NCBI RefSeq assembly: GCF_001522545.3
Contig: NC_031770.1
Coordinates: 3,470,281-3,534,280, forward strand
Origin: Parus major
Taxonomy: Eukaryota > Chordata > Aves > Passeriformes > Paridae
Length of the DNA: 64,000 nt
Reading direction: 5' to 3'
Part shown: positions 12,901 to 27,900 of the stretch, one piece after another
Layout: each line of letters begins with the position of its first letter
How positions within the stretch are numbered: position 1 is the first letter of the stretch
Notes under the pieces: generated by a model
Database searches by the model: none
What the model was told of the DNA's origin: nothing
The model's input: only the letters and a program-made list of their open reading frames with translations
Made by a program: the position numbers and the translations under genes

Positions 12901-15900
12901 TTGGTCATCATTTTACTCTGTAAAGCATATGTGGCAAAGAAAGAATTTTTCTCTGGATCACATCGATTAAATACATGTGTCTTGCTTCTTTAATCAAAAC
13001 CCTGACTTATCTAATGAAGGATTTGAAGTTAAGGTATGGTTTTTTCAAGATATTCAGTTTAATGTATATTTTCTAGGTGGGTCCTTTGGCCATTCTCCCA
13101 GAGATCTTGGCTCAAGATGGAGACAAAGGTATAAATGAAAAAATAATTTACAGCATCAAACTAGGTAAGAGCCTTTATTTTCTTCTAGATGTTGACACAG
13201 TAATTCAAGATGATTTGTTTACCTGTTACTGGAGGGAATGATGAGGAAGTGTAGGGTCCATTCAGATGTCTTCAAGTGCCCACAGCTTCACTGCAGTGCT
13301 GCTCCACCAGCTAAATCAGCCTAATCTCAGCCATCACTGCAGGGTCCAGTTACTTCTAAATGTTTAGATGCTTTTACTAAAATATTTTTAGATGTTTTTA
13401 CATTTTACTAAAATGTTTAGATGTTCTTACCCTCCTTCCAAGGAACAAAAGTCAATTCCTGATTTCAAGTTTAAGCCACTCTAGAGGCTTCAATTTGATC
13501 AAAGAATTTCTATTCAGGACCATCTAGAGAGAGGATTCCATCAAGAACTGTTCCTCCTCCTAAAGAAATTTCCAAAAGTTTATGAAATGCTTAATTTGAG
13601 ACCCTTGAAGTGTGAGTGAATTTTCTAGGAATTGTTTTGAGGACAGAGTGTTTAAAAAACAGCTTTTCATGTTCCTTTTTGCTGTGGCTAAGAAGTTAAC
13701 ACTTATACAAAGGACAAATCAGACTTACAGTTCTGGTTCATTTTCATTAAACCTTCCCAGACTTCCAGTTTTGGTTCATTCTCATTAAACCTTCCCAATT
13801 TGTTGCTTTTCAGTGAAGCCCCCAGCCTATAACAACAGCTTTTCGATCAGTGACACTGGAGTGTTGGAAGTCAAGACCTTAATTGACAGAGAAATATGTC
13901 CCAATCTTGTGGTGGGCATTCAGGTAGAGATTGTTTTGGTATTTTAGTCTCAATTTCAGAAAATAATATGTAAATCCAAGTTGCTGTTAATAGCATTTCT
14001 CATAGTCATTGGTATCAAGGCTCCATGCTGTCATTTAAAAATCAAAATAAAGGAAAAATTCATTATAAATATGCAGTTGTTATGTCCTTGTGGCAAGCTT
14101 GTAAGTTGTTATCAGGGCATGGAATTTACAGCTGTAAACTCTGCTTTCTAGGCAGCTCAGCAAGACAAGATTTTCAAAACAGCTGATGCAGTAGTTCTGG
14201 TTACTATTGGAGATGTGAATGACCATAATCCAGTACTGTCACAAGCAAGTTATGATGTCTCACTTCCAGAAAATTTACCAAATGGGATGGAAGTTCTTCA
14301 AGTAACAGCTACTGACCAAGATGAGGTAAAAAGACAGTGGTTTTATGGCTGCTACAAATATTGCACTTCTGAAATATAATATAAAATACATCTGTGTTGT
14401 ACAGATATTGTGAAGAGAATTTTTTTTTTCTGACCACCTAAATATGCTTAAGCAAACTTAGTTTCCCTTATTTAAGGGGTAGAGTACTGCAGAAAAAGAA
14501 AAAATGTTGTCTCTCTTTGGAACTTCTCTGGCTTGCATAAGGTCCCAAATCTGAAACTGCAGAAGTATAAAATGAACAAAAAGATGCAAGTCATTCTTAG
14601 CCTGCATGTTATTTCTTCCAGCTTGTTTACTTCTTTCTCTTTTTTTAATTTTGTTTTTTGGTTTTTTTTTTTTGGAACTGTAATCTCAATTAAAGCAGGA
14701 AATTTCATCTTCTCCATGTGGAAAATAAGAAAGCATCCTAAGGGTGTAGTTGAGTGATTATCCTATTTAATAACAAATGCAAATGTGCTGTTTGCAGGGA
14801 GGCTTCCAGGGAACACTCAGCCTCACTCCAGAGGACAGTCCCTTCCAGTTGAGTCCAGATGGGATCCTAACTGTGAGGAACTCCATGCTGCTGGACAGGG
14901 AGAGAGTACCCTCTATTCACCTACAGGTATTAAAAACAAGCCTGCTCCTTTCCAAGGTAACCTGAGGCCAACAGGTGAGACCTGATCTGTCCTGCCAGGA
15001 GGCCAAACCTTGAGTATGGGTCAGCAGCTTAACTGAAGACACAAATCCAGACTTTGGCAGCAGTGTTATCTGGAGGGAAATACCACTGCTGATACAGTTT
15101 CCTCAGCTTGTACTTCTCATTCACCCTTTTTACTACTTCCACAACATGCCTTTGAACAACAGTCTTCTCACTGCATCATTTTTGCAGGTCACTGCTAGGG
15201 ATCATTTGCTACCTTACACAAAGGTGAGCTCTCCTATCAACATAGTGCTGCTGGATGAAAATGACAACAGCCCAACCTTTAGGGACACACCATATAGACA
15301 AGATATTTTCCTCAACATGACTGCAGGAATGGCCATTCTTCAGGTACTAGAAATACTAAACAAAAATGACATTTCTGAGTTGAATGCATGCATGAGTCCT
15401 TGCTTAAAGTTGTGAAGCAGTTCTGTTGAGCAGGGAATCTTTTTGGAACAGCTCACAGTTGAGAAATAATCCACCTTTCATTTCAGAGCTATTGATATTC
15501 CATAATCACAGTGTCCTGGATACTTTAATCACATCCCATATCGGGGAATAAATTATAAAGGATTTTTATTCTGGTACTCTGCACTAGCCTGAATTCCACA
15601 AATATATGACAGAAAATAAGATTTCTGAATTTAGTTGTTGTAAAGTGTTGTTAGAGTCCAAATAAAACTCAAATAATGGCACAACATTTTTGAAAGGCTG
15701 CTGAATCCTGGAGCATTTGGGATAATTTTTAGATCCAATATACTTTTTGTAACATGGTAAACCAGTTAACCAAATAAAATAGGAACTAGTTGAGATCTAT
15801 AGGGAGTCACTATCAATGCTCATACCCAGATGTGCAGATTTCATGGCTCCTGCTGAAATCTCTTGCACAATCTTCCTCCAGTGCCTTTAAGATTGTTATG

Positions 15901-18900
15901 AAACAAATTTTTTGAGATAGAAACTTGGTGTAATTCATATGAGTTCCACAAGAGCAGGATTTTGCTTGTGCTGCTGGAATGATATTTGTGTTTATGTCCA
16001 AGAGCAAACTTTGTCACTGAGATTTAACCTAGGAATTACATAGGAAGAGAACAGTCAAAGGTACAACCAAATTTCACTACAGCTATATTTACCTGATTTT
16101 TCACGCCTATCTAAAATGGGAGAAAATTTGATAAAAGCACAGAACCTAGAATAAAATAACTTTTTTTTTCCTCCAGGTTGCTGCTGATGATCCAGATGAT
16201 GGTATAAATGGAGAGATAAGCTTCATCTTAGCTGGTGGCAATGAAGATGAACACTTTGAGTTGGATACATCCACAGGACAAATCAGTTTAAAAACAGTAA
16301 TCCCATTAAGAATCAACGAGCTTAAGAAGTTTGTCTTGTGGATAACAGCTACTGATGGTAAGACAGGATATTAGTACCAGTCAGCACAGCTATTCCTGGT
16401 GATGAGTTTTGGTTTTGTTTGATTTTTTACTTGAAGGAATGCTGTCAAATAGGTTCACAGGCTTTATTTAAATAATACCATATACTTTATCTGCTCTTGT
16501 TTGTTGAAGATAAGGAACTGTCTTACTTATCCAAAGTAATTGCTGCATCTCTGGTAAAAGTATTCCTGCTGATGGCATTATAGCAAATCTGTTTTCTTTA
16601 TGGCTGTGGGAAGAACATGTGAAAATATATATATATAGAATCACATCTTCCTTTAGTGTACTGACTGGTGTTGCACAGCATAGGAAACAGAAATTCAGGC
16701 AGAAGTCAGAAATTTATAACTCTCCCGTCAATCAACAAGGAGTAAAATTAAAGTAAAAGGCACTGAGTAATTTGGTCATTATTTGCACATCCATGTAGGT
16801 AAACTTGAAATGCCCATTCCATTTTTAGGATGACTAGCATGAAGAATATTGGCTTAGCCATACTTATTGGGGGTTTCTTTCTTTTAAAAGAATAACAGAG
16901 AACTCAGTGAACATTCATGACCTGAATAAGGGCAGAAACAAATGTAACCTAGGAGTGGCATCCCACTCCTGGTGTAATGAGAATACAAAGTGGCTTTCAG
17001 CTTCTTTTGCCTTCACAAAGGCAATCACAGCTTTGTGATTTTTCCATGATTTGGTCAATATGAGCTCTATATCTTCAGATTTAGGGTCACGTGGATAAAA
17101 TGGGTCTTGTCCATTGGGGATATGGGTCCAGAAGGGATTGCTCAGTCCATCCTTTGTCTGTGGTCTTGGTGAGGACCTCTGAGACAGCACCATAACAGCA
17201 GCACTAAGGATTAAATACAAAATAAACCAGCAGTACCCCTGGAAAAGTGTATTTTGGGGGAGGGAATACAAGTAGGTATTTTGTGCATCTGCTGAGAGAT
17301 TGTTTCCTTTTGCTTGCAGGTGGGACCACTCCAAGAAGTTCATCAGTACCAGTAGAAATCTTTGCAGTTGGAGATTCCAGGCCACAGTTTATTCAGAAAA
17401 CATACAATGTGACTGTGGAAGAACAGCTGGTTGCTCCTGTTGAAGTAGTACAAGTAAGAACTTTATTCTATCTCTACATAGGACAGGGAAGCTCTGAGAA
17501 AATACTAATTTTGTAATAGATGTGCCCTAAATATCCACATCTCCCTGAGTTATAGAGAACTAGATCCTGTGTGTTCTACATATCAACCTTCATGTGCAGT
17601 ACGTCCCTCAGATGAAGCTTATCACCCACAAAGGTGGGTTTTCTTCCAGTTTAACCTTTGCAAATATTTAAACAGCATCTGCTACCATGTAGCATTTTAA
17701 AAATAATAAAAAAACAACCCAAAACAGCTCTCCAAATCAAACAAAATTAATTCCAGAACTGCTTGAGAAAGCAAATTTCTGTGCATAGCCCTCTGTTGAC
17801 TTTGGACACCCTTCAAAGGTTTTAGTGGCACAAAGCTTGGGATAGGCAATATTCCCTCATCTCTTGGTGATAAATCTAAAACCCTGTGACATGATATGAG
17901 AATTCCCATCAGAGAAATGTCATAAAGGCATTTTCATAGAAGCCCCTAGAACTTCCTCTTCATTTTGACACAAAAAGAAAAAGCTCAGACAAGCAGAGCA
18001 CCAGAATGCACCACAATAGCTCCTTCTTGGATGAAGGGCTGAACACACATGGGAGGTTTCATATAAAAGCAGTGAGAAGGAAATGTGTTTTAGTGTTTTG
18101 ATTTATAGACACCTTGAGTTAATTCTTCCCCTTTTTTTCATGTAAAAAAAGGCAGAACCAAAGGCTGAAGTGCAGTCTGTTATTTTTATTCTGTGTTTTA
18201 TATATATTCGTATTTTAACAAAAGGCAGTCCTCTCTGCATTTTTATGTATATTGAGGCTTGATCTTCACTTCTTTTAAAGAATCTGTGAAGTTAACAAAT
18301 ATCTGAATGAAAATTCATTAAAAGAAGTAAAAATCAAGACACAGTATCAACACCGTAAGTTGATATCAATCCACAATATCAACCATAAAATGAGTCTAGA
18401 CATAGTTAAAACTGTTAATTTTCTCAGACAGTGGTTTATGTGTTTTAATTCATTTATTGATGATATGCTGTATCCTACACAGGTTGAGTATGAGGCTTTA
18501 AATCCCCATGTACAAGTTGAATTTCGGGTGCTGCCGGAATCTGCTCCATTTGCCATCGATGACAAGGGAGTCATCTCAACAAACACCGAACTGGACTACG
18601 AATCCCAGAAAAATTACACTCTCAGTATTTCCTTGTCAGATGGAAGCGCTGCTGACTATGCCACAGTGTTTGTCAGAGTCTTAGACATCAATGATAACAG
18701 CCCTGTGTTTGGTACAGCCAGCACCACCGTTGCCATCGCGGAGAACTTGCCGGTGGGAACCAGCGTCACCAGCGTGTCCGCCACAGACGAAGATGAGGGC
18801 TTTAATGGATTAGTGGTTTACACTCTGAAGGGTGGAGAAGGAAAAATGGACATTGACAGTTCAGGACTCATTTTGCTGCAAAAGGTGCTGGACAGAGAAG

Positions 18901-21900
18901 AACAAGGCTTCTATCACTTAACTGTGATTGCCAGTGACCAAGGCCAACCCCCGCGATCCACAGCGCTCAACCTGACCATCGTCGTCGACGACGTGAACGA
19001 CAACGCCCCGGTCTTCTCATCGAGCAGGTATGAAGTGAAGGTCACTGAAGACCAAGAGCTGGGAAGTGCCCTGCTGAGACTGTCTGCTACTGACAGGGAT
19101 GCTGGGGTCAACGCCCTCGTGACGTACCAAATCACTGACCAGCGACCTCAAACCTTCTCCCCGATGTTCCTCATCAATTCAAACACAGGCCAGCTCAGCC
19201 TGAGCCAACAGCTGGATTATGAAACCATAAATGTGTTTGAAGTGCAAGTGGTGGCATCAGATGGAGGTCAACCAACTCAGAGCACTGAAACACTTGTAGT
19301 TGTTTATGTAGAAGATGTCAATGATAACCCACCAGAATTCAGTCAGGCAGCTTATGATGTATTTGTGTTTGAAAACCATCAGAAGGGGAGTCCTGTTTAC
19401 ACATTCAGTGTTGCTGACAAGGATGAGGTAGGTACCACATTAATCTCATGCTAATAAATCAAAACTATTTTTATTTTTATTATGTTTTTCTCTATTAATC
19501 TGTGAAAAAGCATTGTAGTAGATGGGCAAAAGGAGATTTCTTAAATGGTCAGCACTGAGTATATTTTGGTTCATGAAAACTTTGTCTTGCTTTCTCTGGA
19601 GCCAGCCTTAAACCTTTCCAACCCAAGGGAGTTAGGACCTTGTACAAAATAGTTCACTGGCTATATCAGAGAAGATGGGGAGAGCTTCTTTCCCACTGCA
19701 TATGTGACACAGGAGAGGGAAGTGGTGTTTGCTTCTGTTAATGTGCATATGAGGTGAATGCATCACACCGAACAGAGAATAGATTTTTTTAAAAATTGTC
19801 TTATTGCTTCTTATGTCAAAATAATAATTTCTGATTGAATGTTGCTTGATAAACTAAACCTGGTAAACTTAGCTTTAGTCTCAGCTTAGTCAGAGCAAGA
19901 GGCAATTTGTCACCCTGATAGAGTTTTTTCCCCTTTAATAGGAAATTACAAATTTTCCCTCTTTATAACAAGTAGTTTCTTTCTCCCCTTGTTTTATCGA
20001 GATATTTTGCGTGTAGCTGTGGTACTGGGGAGATAGAGGAAGAGATTTCCAATTTGCAGTATTATTCTTGCTCATGTCAGTTTTAAAGTAACATAAATGC
20101 TCAGTTCATACTCCACTGAATGCTGTTTTGCTGCCCTTTCCTTCACAGCAATAAGTCTTGGAGAGCTTTAGGGAGAATGTATAGGACCCAAAGAGGGAAG
20201 CCCATGAGGGCTTCCACATAGCCCAGTCCTGTTTACCAAAGAAATCTATTATTCCAATAGCTCAGGGTGCAGGATTTCATTTATTAAACCTGGAAAATCA
20301 CTTGTACGTCTGTAATGAGAAGTCCTATGAAAAAGTCAGGTATTAGAATTAATAAGATTATTTTTTCAACTTAAATCTTAATAATTTTAAATTTACATGA
20401 ACAATGTTTTCTTTTTTAGGCTGGCTTTTCTCAAGGATACTTTATTCTCAACAGCACTTCATTTACTGTGGATACCCCTGGAATACTTTCATTAAGTAGT
20501 GACACAGAACTGGACAGGGAGACCACATCTGGATTCACTTTAAAAGTAAATTTGGAGAGAGACTATGCAGCTTTGGCTGATCTCTACTTCATTCCCTTGA
20601 ATGCCTTTTTGTATCTTTATAAGAGGTTAAAATCATAATGCAGTCAACTAAAATTACATTTTTTTTCTTACTTTTTTAGGTATGGGCAATTGATAACATA
20701 ATAAACGGGCTTAATTCAAGTGCCTTGTTTCATATCACTGTTCTGGATGTCAATGATAACAACCCTGAGTTTCAGAATCAGCCATACAGTTTTGAGGCTC
20801 TGGAAGGGGAATACACGTTGAATAATCCCACTAGAGTTGGACACGTGACTGCTACTGATTTGGATGAGGGACAGAATGCACAAATTACTTATTACTTGTC
20901 AGCTGAGGATGGGGATAATCCATACAGCATCCAGCAGGTAAGGGTTTGGGTATGCTGAAAACAAGATTTAGATCCTGCTGTTGATGAAGTGACTTGGCAC
21001 AGTAAGATACATCAGGTGGAAAAAGAGTAGGCAGTACCATTCTAGTACACATCACAATCAGCACGTGCCCTGTAGGCTGGAAATCTATGTTGATATTCAA
21101 AATCCAAGACACTCCTGGTCAGGTGTTGCTTGGAATGTTGAACTAGCCCAAAGGAGAATAAATTATTTCAATCCCTCATCCCTTTTGAGAATTGAGTGTA
21201 GAAGAGTTCTCCAAATGATCTGTGCATTGAACCACTGCCTTCTCTAGGATGGAACCATTTTGGTTACTGGCTCTGTAGACCGAGAAAGTAAAGACAAGTA
21301 TGAGCTGCTCCTGGTGGCATCTGATAACGGAGTGCCTCCCAGACAGGTAAGGAGTAGCAAGTTATGCTTTATCTGAACTTCCTTTTATTTGTACATCCAA
21401 GTGCCTGTGCAATTTCTGATTCATGGCTTTCTCCTGCCACACCCCAGAACTTCACACACGTCAGCATCCAAGTGTTAGACGTGAATGACAACCCTCCTCA
21501 GTTCACAAGGGCACAGTACTCAGCCAGCATCCACGTGGCAGCAGCAAAGGAAGGAGAATTTGTCCTGTCAGTGTCTGCCACTGACCTCGACCTTGGGAAC
21601 AATGCTGTCATTTCATACAGGTACATTTCTGTGAGGTTAATAAGTACCTGCTGTGAGAGACACAGAATGGTATTTTTATTGATCTTAAGAAGGTCAAAAT
21701 CTCTTGATACATATTTTACAAGTGCTATAATTGGCTATGATTTCTATACTTAGGAAAGACAGTCATTTTACTGGATGTTTCAGAGCTTATCAAATCATGA
21801 TTATGTTGTAAGAGAGGGCACAACCAAATGATAAACTGGCAATAAAACCCCACAGCCAAGATTTGTTTTGGTTTCTGAAATTTTGAGTTATACATTGGAG

Positions 21901-24900
21901 TTTCTGGGTAGGAAGCAAATGAATCTCTGACTCTTTTTACATATCTTCAGGGGGGAGGAGATAAGAAATTAGCTTCCTTAATGCATGATGCATAGAAAAA
22001 TCAGTGGGAAAATATATTTCTATGAGCCCTAAATCAAGGAAACTACCAGGATACCCTGATGTGAAAAGCATAGATTTAGAAGAACAAATGAATGAGCAGT
22101 AAATTTGTGGATGTTTAAAACTGCTGCCTTGAAAGAGGTTATTTTTAACTATGAGATAGCATTCTACCTAAAACACATCACTTGTGAACAATCCAGTTAT
22201 CTGTGAGAGTTCACAGAACGCCAGGAATTAGCAGTTTTTCAGATGAATGTCACTTGGGTTTCTCCTGCTGCTGAGTATGCAGCTGAGGGTGCAAGATCTG
22301 CCTTCTCCCAGTGGGACCATCAAAGCCTTGGGGTGTAATGGGAACTGAAGGCAAGAATGCTGCACATTTTCATGAGGGAAAACTTACTTGGAAATAAAAG
22401 GCCAACATATTTTAGGCTAAAGACATCAATTAAAAGCTATTCTTTATAAATGGGCAAACATTGTCTGTTGAGTGCTCCTTACAGAGGTAGCAGTAACTAG
22501 ATGGCACTTCCAAGGTCATTAATATGCATGGTCTCCTGATTGCTCCTTAATCAGCCTCATGAACCACTCTGATGATTTCCATATAAATAATGGCACTGGA
22601 GAAATCACCCTCAGCAGTAATCTGGACCATGTCACAGCCGACACAGTTGTTACACTGACAGTTGTTGCCACTGATCACGGAATTCCTCAGCTTACCTCAA
22701 ATGGTAAACCATCTTTTTTAACCTCTTTTTCTTTTCCCACATAAACATAACCCTTGCATACATTTAAATTTGAAATTCATCTATTTCTATTTGACTTCAG
22801 TTCATTGCTATCAATCAAACTGAATTTAGCAAAAAAAAAAAAGTTACATCTGAACAATAATGAATATTTGCTTTTTACCTTTTTTCATCTCCTCCATGCT
22901 GATCATATTAACAGAAAACTTGGTTTTAGTAACCCTGGTTAGATATAATTTTTTAAAATTCATTTATTACAGTTGTATTTATGATACAAAACCCAAGACT
23001 CCACAGTTATAGTCACTCTAAAAGGATGTATTCAAATAATATTTTTGATGCTTTTCTTTTTCAGTTTTCCTTTATCTTCCTAAAATTAGAAACATTTAAA
23101 TAAACAAAAGCTGGCAAATCACTCTCAGCTGAGTTTCTGTTCCTCAGAAAATATCCAATCATGTAGTATTTTTTGTATCTTTTTAAAGGGTTTCTGGAGG
23201 TTAACTTTGATTCACCATGAACAGGAGAAAACAGCTGATTTTCTCAAAACAGGACAAGTGGTCACAAGAGAAATTGCACTCCTGAGTTTATGTACATCCC
23301 TCCTCTCTTGTTACAAAGCAATTAAGGGTTGGACTTTTAAGGAGTGTGAAACACCTGCATGTCCCATTAGTTTCGGATTGGTGATCCCTGCTCTCCTTTC
23401 ACACTGAAACAACACTTCTGTAATTAGGGAAGTGAGGTTATTCAAAAATCATTAGGTGTAAAATTAAAATCTATTAGGTGTAAAAAGCAGCATGTTTTAT
23501 GTTACATATTATCCTTATTACTATTGCTTTTCTTTTCTCTTAGCATTCTTCTTTCCTATGTGATAATTTCTATCATTTTCTACTAGCTCCTCAAGAGCTT
23601 AAGGAAACAGAGCACAGATCATGATGATTTTAGCAGTGACTTCACTACTTTAATTTGTTTTCTCTCTTCAGCCTCTGTTACTCTCTACTTGCTGGTAAAT
23701 GACACCAGCTTTGGAGTGGCTTTTGAGAGCTCCAGCTACGAGTTCAGCATTGAGGAGAACAAAGCCCCAAGGACTGCAGTGGGCTCTGTGAAGGCTCTGA
23801 CTGGAAGCATAGCTGTGAAGGTTAGCTATTCCCTCAAATCCCACTGGGACAAGTTCTCCATCGGGGACCAAGGAGACATCGTGGCCCTTGTCAGCCTGGA
23901 TCGGGAAGAAGGAGACCTGTACAGCATCCTTGTGGAAGCTGTGGATTCTCTGGTGCCACCCAACACAGCTGCTGCTTTGGTATGGAATATGCATTTCAAA
24001 ATATTTTTTTTATCCAGGAATATGAAATATCTTTTAAAAAATATTAGCAATCAAACAAAATCCAGATAACTGTCTTCTGTCATGCAAATGTGAAGATTTG
24101 AGAGCCTTCTATTTAATTTCCCTTTTTTTATTGGAGATATTCCCATCTGCAGATATTGTCAGCTTCACAGATTGTGTCACTCACTCCCTGAGAGCTCCTT
24201 ATGAACAACCCATAACCAGAGAAACTGATGAACACCAAAGCTGGTTCTGTGCATAGTTCTGTCAAATGCATGAAGCAGATGAGCCAAAAAGCCCCAGGTT
24301 ATTAGGTCTGCTCATCTCTTCACTCAGTTAGAGTGTGTTATCTCACATATTTGTTATCTTGCAGCTGAGAATTAAAAAAGATAAAAAATGCCATGATTGT
24401 GAAAATGCTCAAATGCTGAAAAATGCTGAAGTTTTCTATCCCTTTGGGGTTTGTTCCTTGGTTGTTTTGTTTTTGGTTTTTTTCCCTATAGGCTTCCATG
24501 AACTAAAATAAATCAAAATTCTCCTTTGGATGCAGCTTCTACAGCTCAAATTTGTCTTTTTTTTTCTTTTGTTTCTTTTTCTTCAATATAGGTAACTGTG
24601 AGAGTTGAAGACATCAATGACAACCCTCCAGTTTTCTCAGCATGGATCCAAACTCATTTATCAGTTCCTGAGAATGCAGCTGATCTGGACTTGGGCACAT
24701 TTTCTGCTACTGATCTGGATATAGGAGATAATGCACTTATCAGCTACTCTCTGCAAGATGATTTTGCTGGAACATTCCAAATTGACAGTTCTACTGGCAA
24801 GCTGATGACCAAAAAATCCTTAGACAGAGAAGTGATGGACAGTTATGAACTGAAAATAATGGTAAGTTGACAAATTTGATGCAAGTTCACAGAATTCTCC

Positions 24901-27900
24901 GCATTAAAAAAAGAGAACATGCTCAATGATAACAAGAAAACCGATTAATCTTAGAGAATTCCATTGGAATTCATGCATGAATTTTGATTGTTCCTTATTG
25001 TTTTGTATGCAGAGCTCTGTTTTCTGCTCTGTAAATTTGTATTAGTGAATAAATGACTTATGAACCATAAATTTTAAAGGTCACTGTCACACAACATCTG
25101 ACTGTGACATCTGGATCCATTTTAGACCGTACAACTGCCTTGTCAATCCATGCTATTTGTCCTTTTACCTTATTTTTTTTTCATTTTCCAAGATGTATAT
25201 CCTAAGATCTTTTAAAAAATAAACCTGAAATGAGATTTTTCTAGTTAAAAAAAAACAACAATAAAAGCATAAACTTTTACTCTACATCCATGAGGTTATC
25301 TATTTATTCTAGCTGATTTCATTGATTTTTACTGCTACTAACCAGATCAATTACTGTGCATACAAAGTGTTCCAGCACTGGCCATCAAGTACAAATATAT
25401 TTGAAGGACATTTTTACAGATCTAAGAACTTATGGAAGATATAGAGGAGACATACTAAAAATTGAGCAGTGTCTTCTGAAAAATTTCTAGTTAATGAAAG
25501 TAGACACTTTTTAAGACTAATTGAAAACTGTGTATATGTACCTACAGATGAGAATTTTCTATGGCAGATGTTGGTGCAGCGTAGAACTGACTGTGAATAT
25601 GCCACATACTGGATGCTCTTCACAACTTGTTTTGTTGTCATTTTAAACCCTCAAAATGAAAGGGATTTCCCCATTCTTTCAACTACCAGAGCACAGATAT
25701 CATCAGTACATCACAGTCTTGTGTTGATTAGTGCCACATCTGATCACATGACATGTTTGATCTGCATCCAGGCTTGAGCTTTTGATTAATTGTTAATGAG
25801 AGGCAGAGCATGTGATGGGGTGAGGATACCAGCTGCAGGAAGATGTGGCAACTAATCAAGCACAGGGCTACAGAAGTGTCACTGAGGGATAACTGGTCCA
25901 GCAGAAAGACTCCAGAGGCAAAAACTCTCAATTTCTGGAGCAAAATTGAACTGGCAGAGTAAGTTTGTGTCAAAGTAATGCTGTTTTTAATGACAACTTG
26001 TTCCTTCACAGGCCACTGATTCTGGCAAGCCACCACAATCTGCAAGCTTAGTTCTGAGCATCACTGTGGAAGATGTGAATGACAACCCACCGGTGTTCCC
26101 CCAAAAATCCTACTCCGTGACCGTGAGGGAGAATGAGCCTCCACATGTGGTGTGTGGCACTAAGAATAAACAGCCTGTTCTGCACTTGTTTGCTCTCTGT
26201 GCACTTGGAAGGGGCAGTAACCTCTCAAGGCTGTGCATTGCTGAACATCATTTTTTACTTTGTGGGCTCTGTAAAATCACACAGCGTGTTTGGTTTGTAT
26301 GACAGGGGAGTACCTGTCCCACTGATTCTTCCTAAAACTCTTACAAAGAGTGAGAGCTTCTCTCCCTCTTACCCTCAGCAGTGATTTCACACTGCACAGA
26401 TTGAGTTTTCATTGGATCTATGGGGGCAGCATGTCTTAAAGATGTTTAGTGCTGTAGGTGCTGTGCATGTGTCCAGCATCCCTCTGTTCTTAAGCTTCTC
26501 TGTCTTAGAATCATGGAATGGTTTGTATTGGAAAGGACATTAAAGATCCTTTTGTTCCAACCAGCCATGGGCAGGGACACCTTTGTCTAAGACCAGGCTG
26601 CTCAGAGCTCCATCCAGCCTGGCCTTGAACACTTACAGGGATGGGGCATCACAACTTCCCTGGGCAACCTCCCAGTGCATCCATTTCTGGCTCTGTGTCT
26701 GCCTTGCACATGTGCCCTGATGGTTTACAGGAGTCAAGGGAAGAAGTTATCACCTGACAATCCGTAACTGCTCTGACACAAGCTGTGCTAGAATTCCAGC
26801 AATGCAATTAATCAATTAATGAGTCATTCAGGCAGTAAACATTCTGTGGGTCAATACCAGTCTTGTCTGCATGTTTTGCCACTTGTTTGCAGTTTTGCCA
26901 CTCTCTTTGTTTTGCTCTAAACCTTTTGTTGCTGACTTTTTTTCCTTTATTTTAGATTTTGAGCGCAGTAGCCACAGATGCAGATATAGGGTACAATGCC
27001 ATCATTCATTACACCATAACTGGAGAGACAACTTCATTTCATGTTGGAGAACTTTCTGGAGATATTGCAACCCTTCAACCTCTGGACTATGAAAGTCATT
27101 CCCAGTATATATTTGTTCTGAAAGCTTTCAATCCTGGAGAGCCACATCTCCAGGACACAGCAAACATTACAGGTAACTCTACTTTACCACAGAAAATGAA
27201 CCTTTATTAACTCTAGGGAATATTTCAGCATGTGTAATTCTGAGGCATAAACCAGTAGTAATGCAGTCTCCTAGAGTAAATTATCAGAAATGATGGTGTG
27301 ATCTTTTCACTACAGCCAGATGAAATTTTTCAAAAAAAAAGTTAGCCATGTCAAAAATGAGGATTTTTCACACAAACTGACATTACTTCTTTCAATATAT
27401 TCACTTTTTTTTTCTATTTTCTGAGAACCTATTGACATTTTGATTGAAAATGTTTCCAAAAGCAAAATTCAGGTTTTTTTCTGCTTGTATACAGAAGGGC
27501 AGTTTCTAGGGTGATAAACAGTGTTGACAATGATTTTTAGTCTTGTTAAAATAACTGTGCTTGATTTCTGGCTTTTTTCCCTTAAAAGAATTAAATAAAT
27601 TTGTTCTGTTAGGAGGGAAAAAAGACAAAGATTTCTGTGAAGTTGGTATCCTGGCTTTTGGCCAGCCCTGCTTTTGATCAGTATGACTTGGATATATTCT
27701 CATTCAGAGGAGCTGTGTTGATTTATATCAGCTGAAAAAATCCCAGCTTGTAACCATTTAGGTCAAACTCACCAAATGTGATGATTCTTTCTCAGTTGCT
27801 GTGGAAGATGTCAATGAAGAAGGACCCGTGTTTGACCAGTCCTCATATTACAAGATCCTCCCAGACAATTCTACAGCTGGCACACTGGTAGTAGACATCA

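Noticed and set aside
25469..26045. Overlapping frames of about 100 codons in cadherin intron 23
   Set aside because: No domain, no splice-like borders, and the composition is like the rest of the intron.
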